A stretch of DNA of 64,000 nucleotides from Aldehydirespirator sp965221185. Lineage in GTDB: Bacteria > Actinomycetota > Acidimicrobiia > Acidimicrobiales > Aldehydirespiratoraceae. The stretch covers positions 806,001 through 870,000 of the forward strand of contig OZ244866.1 in the NCBI GenBank assembly GCA_965221185.1. Direction: 5' to 3'. Under the pieces are notes generated by a model. That model saw only the letters and a program-made list of their open reading frames with translations, was not told where the DNA came from and made no database searches. The translations under genes and the position numbers were made by a program. This document shows positions 61,452-64,000 of this stretch, piece after piece (position 1 is the first letter of the stretch; each line of letters starts with the position of its first letter).

Positions 61452-62462
61452 ATGACAGACCGCGTCGGTGACCTGCGCCTGTGGGGGCACGGCGACCACG
61501 TGGCTGGCGCGGCCGAAGCCGGAGCCCGCCTCGGACGGGTGGTGCAGGTGGACCGGGGCGAGTGCGATGTGGTCACCGCCGCCGGGATGGTCCGGGCCGG
61601 CTCGGATTCGGTGCGGGCCCAGGCCGAGATCGCGCCGGTCACCGGCGACTGGGTGCAGGTGACCGGCCAGGACGACTCGGTGCTCATCGGTCGTGTGCTG
61701 CCGCGGCTCACGGCCCTGACCCGCCGGGACCCGGCAGAGCGCGACGCCGAGCAGGTGCTGGCTTCCAACTTCGACATCGTGGGCATCGTTGCCGGCCTCG
61801 ATCGACCGCTCCCGCCGGGACGGTTCGAGCGCATGCTGGTCATGGCCCGCGACAGCGGTGCCTCCATCGTGATCCTTCTCACCAAGGCCGACCGGGCACG
61901 CGATGCCGCGTCGGCGGCTTCCACGGTGAGGGCAGTCGCCGGCGATGTCGGAGTCCTGACCCTGAGCGTCCGCAGCGGCGCCGGTCTCGCTGAGCTGCGG
62001 TCGAGGCTCGGCCCCGGCCGCACGCTGGCCCTGGTGGGAGCCAGCGGGTCGGGGAAGTCGAGCCTGGTGAACGCCTTGGCCGGTGCCGAAGTTACGGCCA
62101 CGGCCGCGGTCCGCACCTCGGACCGGCGGGGGCGGCACACCACCATCGCGCGCCGGCTCGTTCTGCTCCCCGATGACGGCGGCTTGGTGCTCGACACGCC
62201 GGGCGTGCGGGCCCTCGGACTCACCGACGCCCAGGAGGCGCTGAGCCGGGTGTTCAGCGACATAGAGGGGCACGCTCGCGGCTGCCGGTTCTCGGACTGT
62301 GCCCACGGAGCGGAGCCCGACTGCGCGGTGGCCGCGGCAGTGCGGGGCGGGGAGGTGGATGCCCGCCGGGTGGAGCGCTTCCTCGCGCTGCGAGACGAGA
62401 TCGAACAACAGAGGATCCGCGAGGAGAGGCGGACCAGATCCAGGACCCGCGGCCGGCGCTGA
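61452..62462 (+). CDS. rsgA: Ribosome small-subunit-dependent GTPase A
   Basis: A 336-residue circularly permuted GTPase that helps mature the 30S subunit. Motifs occur in permuted order: an OB-fold (~20-85), G4 TKAD (~144), G1 GASGSGKSS (~195), G2 region RGRHTTI and G3 DTPGVR. A C-terminal zinc-binding region CRFSDCAHGAEPDC (~277) and a basic tail (ERRTRSRTRGRR) follow. The ATG at 61452 is the likely start. It is divergent from the sulfite-oxidase-like gene, with ~109 bases between them holding both promoters. Confidence 0.95.
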   Translation: MTDRVGDLRLWGHGDHVAGAAEAGARLGRVVQVDRGECDVVTAAGMVRAGSDSVRAQAEIAPVTGDWVQVTGQDDSVLIGRVLPRLTALTRRDPAERDAEQVLASNFDIVGIVAGLDRPLPPGRFERMLVMARDSGASIVILLTKADRARDAASAASTVRAVAGDVGVLTLSVRSGAGLAELRSRLGPGRTLALVGASGSGKSSLVNALAGAEVTATAAVRTSDRRGRHTTIARRLVLLPDDGGLVLDTPGVRALGLTDAQEALSRVFSDIEGHARGCRFSDCAHGAEPDCAVAAAVRGGEVDARRVERFLALRDEIEQQRIREERRTRSRTRGRR

Positions 62463-62500
62463 GCCGACCCGCCGACGGCCCAGCGGTGATCAACCGGTGA

Positions 62501-63994
62501 TCAACCGAGGCGACGGCGTTCTATCTTGCCCGACGGGTTGCGGGGCAGCGCGTCGACCAGCTCCAACGCCTCCGGCAGCTTGTGGCGGGCCAGGGTGGCG
62601 GAGCCGAAGTCCCGCAATTCCTCCAAGGTCGGAGGGTTGGCGCGATCTCGTGGCACCACGACGGCCAGGCCGATCTCACCCATCACCGGGTCCGGGCGGG
62701 GAACCACGGCCACCTCCCTCACGGCCGGATGCCCTGACAGCACACCCTCGACCTCCATCGGGTACACGTTGTAGCCGCCGCGTATGAACACTTCGCTTGT
62801 GCGTCCGGCCAGCCGGTACAGGCCGTTGGCGTCGACGGCGGCTAGGTCACCTGTACGCAGCCAGCCGTTCACCAGCGCCTGAGCGCTGGCCGCCGGATCG
62901 CGCCAGTAGCCCGACATGACCGCGGGCGACTTCAGCCAGAGTTCTCCCGTCTCGCCGGGGTCCAGCCGCGCCCCGGCCGAGTCCCGGATCTCGGCTTGCA
63001 CGCCGGGGCGGGGCCGGCCCACGGTATGGCAGGCCTCGTCATCGCCGGCGTCGAGCGCGGTGGCCATTCCCACCCCGCCGGACTCGGTGGACGAGTAGCG
63101 GATCGAGTACGGGGCGCCGAAGCGCTCGCGGGCGGTTCTCACCAGTTCCGGCGTCGACGCGCCGCCGCCGGCCACTACTGCCCGCACGGCGGAGAAGTCC
63201 AACTGGGTGGACAACGGGTGCCGGACCATGAGGGCGATCTGCGGGGCCACGCCGTTCACTGAGGCCATGCGATGGCGGGCTATGAGCTCCAGAGCCGCTC
63301 CGGCCGACCAGCGCTCCAACAAGTGGGTGGTCTGGCCACAGGCCAGCATCCACGGGAGCTTCGTCATGAAGGCGACGTGCGCGAAATGGGTGGACGAGAT
63401 GCTGTGGCCACCGCCCCACGCCCCCCCGGCGTCGATATCGGCCACCGCCCGCAGCTGCTGGTTCGCGAACCAGGCTGCCTTGGGCGTTCCCGTCGAACCC
63501 GACGTGAAGCAGATGCACACTGGGTGCTCGCCGTCGGGATCGGCATCAGGGCTCGCCTGGTTCTGCTTCGAGGGGCTCGAGCCCGAGCGGAGATACCCGC
63601 CGGCCGCAGCCGGATTGCGTCCCTCCTCAAGTACTTCCACCCGGCCCGCAGCGTCGCGGGCAAGGTGGGCCAGGTGCGGATCCACTATCACCAGGTCCGC
63701 TCGCAGCGCGTCGAGGCAGCGGGCCACCTCGGCGGGAGTCAGCAGGGGGTTGATGCCCGCGGTGGCCGTCCCGATGCGGGCCGCGCCAAGGTAGATAGCC
63801 ACATAGTCGATGTCGGAGGGCAGCACCAGGGCCACTGTCGATCCCTCGCCGAGCCCTCGCTCGCGCAGCCCGGCTGCGACCTGGCGCGCCGCCTGTTCGA
63901 GCTGCTCGAAGCTCAGGGATTTGCCTTCCGGTGTCACGAAGGCGGCTCGCTCTGCGTAGTCGCTTGCCCCCCGTTTGATGGCCTCCGTCAGCAC
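62501..63994 (-). CDS. Acyl-CoA synthetase/AMP-dependent ligase
   Basis: A 497-residue ANL-superfamily enzyme. The AMP-binding P-loop is CFTSGSTGTPKAAWF, then YSSTESGG, SGYWRDP, LRTGDLA, IRGGYNVYPMEVE (hinge) and the catalytic Lys in RNPSGKIERR at the C-terminus. It activates a carboxylic acid with ATP and transfers it to CoA; chain length is not deducible. It starts at GTG 63994, close to the window edge, so an upstream start is possible. It converges on rsgA, with CGGTGATCAAC repeated twice in the gap. Confidence 0.9.
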   Translation of the reverse strand: MLTEAIKRGASDYAERAAFVTPEGKSLSFEQLEQAARQVAAGLRERGLGEGSTVALVLPSDIDYVAIYLGAARIGTATAGINPLLTPAEVARCLDALRADLVIVDPHLAHLARDAAGRVEVLEEGRNPAAAGGYLRSGSSPSKQNQASPDADPDGEHPVCICFTSGSTGTPKAAWFANQQLRAVADIDAGGAWGGGHSISSTHFAHVAFMTKLPWMLACGQTTHLLERWSAGAALELIARHRMASVNGVAPQIALMVRHPLSTQLDFSAVRAVVAGGGASTPELVRTARERFGAPYSIRYSSTESGGVGMATALDAGDDEACHTVGRPRPGVQAEIRDSAGARLDPGETGELWLKSPAVMSGYWRDPAASAQALVNGWLRTGDLAAVDANGLYRLAGRTSEVFIRGGYNVYPMEVEGVLSGHPAVREVAVVPRPDPVMGEIGLAVVVPRDRANPPTLEELRDFGSATLARHKLPEALELVDALPRNPSGKIERRRLG

Positions 63995-64000
63995 TCAGCG

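Noticed and set aside
1..64000. tRNA, rRNA, riboswitch or origin sequences
   Set aside because: No cloverleaf-like GTTCAAATC/TGG-type arms, rRNA stretches or DnaA-box clusters were recognised by eye; a covariance-model search would be needed to be sure.

Overview
The window comes from a high-GC genome with frequent GTG and TTG starts, 4-base ATGA/GTGA overlaps between operon genes, Tat-type lipoproteins, an LLM-class (F420-type) oxidoreductase and two pyridoxamine-oxidase-fold proteins of a kind common in actinobacteria. Sulfatases, a GH78 rhamnosidase, many enolase-superfamily, phytanoyl-CoA-dioxygenase-like and molybdenum enzymes, and abundant ABC uptake genes suggest a heterotrophic actinobacterium, possibly an Acidimicrobiia-like lineage living on sulfated glycans in a marine or host-associated setting. 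That placement is inference; no rRNA or tRNA gene was recognised to test it.

Region 1 (1-25 kb) looks like a regulon for a rhamnose-containing, probably sulfated glycan. It starts with the tail of an IclR regulator and holds two sulfatases (one frameshifted), a deacetylase/GH78 rhamnosidase fusion and a second deacetylase. It also encodes every step expected of a non-phosphorylative L-rhamnose route: mutarotase, SDR dehydrogenase, lactonase, two rhamnonate-dehydratase-like enzymes and a DHDPS-family aldolase. Two PhyH-like dioxygenases, a Gfo/Idh/MocA oxidoreductase and a sugar ABC transporter complete it. A short motif, CGTGAACWT, recurs in four promoter regions of this cluster.

Region 2 (18.3-23.6 kb) is a mobile island inside the sugar ABC operon, between the binding-protein gene and its permeases. 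It carries IS21-like remnants, an apparently intact IS630 copy, a broken IS481-like copy and a small secreted protein gene. It is bracketed by a 174-bp exact direct repeat of the 3' end of the binding-protein gene.

Region 3 (25-29 kb) has an SDR, a PPOX-fold protein, an orphan Opp/Dpp ATPase and an aminotransferase. Region 4 (29-34.5 kb) is the most unusual locus. A perfect 15-bp-arm palindrome precedes an AAA/DUF4143-type ATPase, which overlaps a 1418-residue STAND/NACHT-like NTPase with a possible PD-(D/E)XK-like nuclease motif at its C-terminus. It is a candidate two-gene defence or conflict system.

Region 5 (34.5-51.2 kb) holds amidohydrolase and hydrolase genes, a peptide-type ABC operon (OppD, B, C and binding protein), an Ntn hydrolase, a CocE-like esterase, and a plus-strand operon of aminotransferase, M20 peptidase, RraA-like protein, stand-alone lipoyl protein, SDR and a fused E1 alpha-beta dehydrogenase. 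Region 6 (51.3-64 kb) is a purine-oriented catabolic block (phosphoribosyltransferase, 8-oxoguanine-deaminase-like and SsnA-like amidohydrolases, fused xanthine-dehydrogenase-like enzyme), followed by a membrane sulfite-oxidase-like protein, RsgA and an acyl-CoA ligase.

The window is also marked by repeats. A dispersed 48-bp element occurs in three intergenic sites and has expanded five-fold in frame inside the lipoyl protein. A separate 36-bp x 6 tandem array lies at 59.3 kb. Three genes have a partial copy of their own start just upstream.
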